DNA of 64,000 nucleotides, taken from Chitinophaga sp. S165 (lineage in GTDB: Bacteria > Bacteroidota > Bacteroidia > Chitinophagales > Chitinophagaceae). The stretch spans positions 372,001-436,000 of the forward strand of contig NZ_QGTG01000005.1 in NCBI RefSeq assembly GCF_003182155.1, given 5' to 3'. Each line of letters begins with the position of its first letter. The stretch's first letter is position 1. The translations under genes and the position numbers were made by a program. Positions 62,252 through 64,000 of this stretch are shown piece after piece. Under the pieces are notes generated by a model. It was not told the DNA's origin. It ran no database searches and saw only the letters and a program-made list of their open reading frames with translations.

Positions 62252-63262
62252 ATGAATTATTACTATCAGGTAGAAGGATTACTTCGGAATAATATCGGAG
62301 ATGTACTTCAGGGAATGGTCGCCAAAGACCTGTTACCTGAAGGCTCTAAGGTAGCCGACAGAGAGGCGCATGCTGATCTGGCAAGTAATGAAAAAGGATT
62401 GCTGATAGCCAATGGCTGGTACATGCACTCCTTTAAGAAGTTTCCTGCTCCGGATAATATCACTCCTGTATATGCCGCTGTGCATATCGCCAATTCTGCC
62501 TTGCTGGCAGATGCAGGCGTAAGGGAGCATTTTAAGAAACATGCACCTATCGGTTGCCGTGATACTAAAACGTTACGCCTGCTGCTGGGCTGGGGCATTC
62601 CCGCCTATTATTCCAGCTGCCTGACCATTACGGCAAAACCTCGTGGTCCTGTTACGCACAATCCTGAAGGAGAAGTACTATTGGTAGATAACGTAGACCA
62701 TCCGGTGCCTGATGCTGTATTCAACAAACTGGAAACATTGCTGGGCAAAAAGCCGGTAAGGGTCTCTCACGATCCACCAGATACATCCGGTGATCTTGAG
62801 TCTTATGCAAAGGCGTCCGAAAAACACATGGACGATCTGCTGGCCAGGTATTGTAAGGCATCCCTGGTATTGACCACTAAGATCCACTGTGCACTGCCAG
62901 GTCTCGGTATGGGAGCAAATGTGAAACTGATCCATCCGAATCCATCTGATCCACGTCTGGCAACAGTAGGGGAGTTCATTGATATTATTTCCTATAAAGA
63001 GATCCTGGAAAGGAAAGACCTGAACACATCTCCTGTTAAAACGGAGATGCTGGAAAAGAGGAAGCAGTTCCTGTTGGAACTGGTGGCCGATTCACTAAAA
63101 GAAGGTGCCAATGCTGTACAGGTGTCCGGTAAATTAAAATACCGTCTGATCAGGGCAAAGGCTGCGATCATGGCAAAACTGTATCGCATGGGCGTAGTAT
63201 CTTCTTACCGTGTGGGATTTGCAAAGGATAAGATCGAACGAGTATATGGCGCAGGCTTCTGA
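62252..63262 (+). CDS. Polysaccharide pyruvyl transferase family protein
   Basis: A 336-residue soluble protein. It matches the pyruvyl transferase family by NNIGDVLQGMVAKDLLP, NGWYMHSFKKFP, GCRDTKTLRLLLGWGIPAYYSSCLT and TTKIHCALPGLGMGANVKL, the last two being the usual nucleotide-binding parts. It probably adds a ketal-linked pyruvate from phosphoenolpyruvate to a sugar of the repeat unit, giving acidic charge. Its stop overlaps the start of the next glycosyltransferase by 17 bases. Confidence 0.85.
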   Translation: MNYYYQVEGLLRNNIGDVLQGMVAKDLLPEGSKVADREAHADLASNEKGLLIANGWYMHSFKKFPAPDNITPVYAAVHIANSALLADAGVREHFKKHAPIGCRDTKTLRLLLGWGIPAYYSSCLTITAKPRGPVTHNPEGEVLLVDNVDHPVPDAVFNKLETLLGKKPVRVSHDPPDTSGDLESYAKASEKHMDDLLARYCKASLVLTTKIHCALPGLGMGANVKLIHPNPSDPRLATVGEFIDIISYKEILERKDLNTSPVKTEMLEKRKQFLLELVADSLKEGANAVQVSGKLKYRLIRAKAAIMAKLYRMGVVSSYRVGFAKDKIERVYGAGF

Positions 63263-64000
63263 TAAAAAACGGATACTGGTCTATACCACCCAGTTAATGG
63301 AAACAGGTGGTATAGAAAGTCATCTGCAGGAGTTTTGCCGGCAGATGGCATTGACAGGTGCAGAAATAGACCTTGTCGTGTTGAATGCGGCTACGACGCC
63401 GGAAATAGAAGCGTTTTACAAACGTACATGCCGGTGGATTTATTTCGGCAAGCATGGACGTTCCTACAAGCGATTGTTATGGATGCTGCAATTAGGCATT
63501 AAGCTGCGCAGCTCCGGTAAATATGACGCCGTATACACGAATGGGCAGGGTGAAAGCATCTGGTTATTATCTCGTATGCTGCCTGTCTACAATAAGTGGG
63601 TGCATCACCACCATACTTCGGGAGACGCCAAAGACCAATCCACCTGGGGGCCAAAATACAGGAAGACATTACAGGCGGCAAATACCATCATTGCCTGTTC
63701 CTACAGGAATGCAGGCGATATGAAAGTGGTACTGAACCGTCAGATAGATGTTGTGCCTGTTTTTTCAAGGAATGTTGAAGTGGCTTTCAGTGAAGGACCG
63801 GCAGGTAAACTGAGGTTTGGTTATTATGGCAGGTTGATCCCTGAAAAAGGGATAGACCTGATCTGCCGTATGAGTGAAGATGCTGACCTGAAAGACGTGG
63901 AGTTCCATCTCTGGGGTGAAGGCAAACAATATCCTGCGGGATCTTTTGACCGTTATCCTAACGTTCGTTTTCATGGTCCTTTTGCGGGTGAAGACGGATT
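63246..64000 (+). CDS. GT4-type glycosyltransferase, truncated by window end
   Basis: A partial reading frame from ATG 63246, open to the window edge (251 codons). Translation begins MAQASDKKRILVYTTQLMET with GGIESHLQEFCRQM, the donor-site side of a GT4 (GT-B fold) enzyme, and continues to GRLIPEKGIDLICRM and HLWGEGKQYPAGSF, the usual C-terminal-domain start. It should transfer a sugar in the repeat unit. The start overlaps the pyruvyl transferase end by 17 bases, suggesting coupled translation. Confidence 0.85.
   Translation, partial: MAQASDKKRILVYTTQLMETGGIESHLQEFCRQMALTGAEIDLVVLNAATTPEIEAFYKRTCRWIYFGKHGRSYKRLLWMLQLGIKLRSSGKYDAVYTNGQGESIWLLSRMLPVYNKWVHHHHTSGDAKDQSTWGPKYRKTLQAANTIIACSYRNAGDMKVVLNRQIDVVPVFSRNVEVAFSEGPAGKLRFGYYGRLIPEKGIDLICRMSEDADLKDVEFHLWGEGKQYPAGSFDRYPNVRFHGPFAGEDG

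Noticed and set aside
1..64000. CRISPR arrays, prophage or insertion-sequence genes
   Set aside because: No regularly spaced direct repeats of 25-40 bp, integrase, capsid or transposase frames were seen in any frame read.

Overview
The window looks like a chromosomal segment of a Bacteroidota bacterium, most likely a Chitinophaga-like member of the Chitinophagaceae (inferred from gene content, not from a database search). The supporting signs are TonB-dependent receptors with a carboxypeptidase-regulatory N-domain, a type IX secretion (gliding-motility) C-terminal domain, an UpxY-type NusG paralogue, HU-CCDC81 and bacillithiol (YtxJ-like) proteins, starts without Shine-Dalgarno sequences, and several TAnnTTTG boxes of the Bacteroidota sigma factor just ahead of start codons. 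No rRNA, complete tRNA, CRISPR array, transposase or phage gene was seen.

Layout. 1-10.2 kb: Crp/Fnr regulator, pantothenate kinase and aldehyde dehydrogenase, an AraC regulator divergent from a TonB-dependent receptor, then a pfkA-pyk glycolytic operon convergent with the receptor across a perfect 46-bp palindrome. 10.5-15.4 kb: prolyl oligopeptidase, a GLUG-repeat lipoprotein and an RmlD-type reductase. 15.6-21.6 kb: a probable envelope module on the minus strand (large TPR protein, plug-less beta-barrel, HU-CCDC81 membrane protein). 22-29.7 kb: DoxX, thioesterase, CinA, a 2-oxoacid dehydrogenase E2, an RRM protein, DUF4230 and DUF985 proteins and an AraC regulator. 29.8-36.5 kb: S9 peptidase, EamA exporter, GT2 glycosyltransferase, DnaQ-like exonuclease and Mpl ligase, all minus. 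36.6-44.8 kb: a small lipoprotein plus YtxJ-like protein, UbiX, AroQ, a repeat-rich 480-bp gap before an orphan gene, BioB, M42 peptidase, a UbiA-like membrane protein and an acyl-CoA carboxylase beta subunit.

44.9-52.3 kb is more accessory: a LuxE-like synthetase, a small gene coupled to a twice-frameshifted zeta-toxin-like kinase (a decayed toxin-antitoxin candidate), small unknown proteins, a possible pseudoknotted RNA, a T9SS-sorted SprB-repeat protein, an orphan histidine kinase with a CheY-like partner and a LuxR-type response regulator.

52.4 kb to the right edge is an exopolysaccharide cluster on the plus strand: Wza-like export lipoprotein, Wzc-like tyrosine autokinase, UpxY antiterminator, GDP-mannose pyrophosphorylase, GDP-fucose synthase, UDP-glucose dehydrogenase, GDP-mannose dehydratase, flippase, pyruvyl transferase and a GT4 glycosyltransferase cut by the window end. 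Together these predict a Wzx/Wzy-type polymer with fucose, glucuronate and pyruvate ketals, reminiscent of colanic acid in building blocks.

The most unusual non-coding features are a dispersed family of intergenic inverted repeats built on ATTAGGAATT (five copies), a perfect 41-bp-arm hairpin after aroQ, a 112-bp TIR element with six 11-nt units ahead of an orphan gene, and the pseudoknot-like structure at 48.05-48.16 kb.
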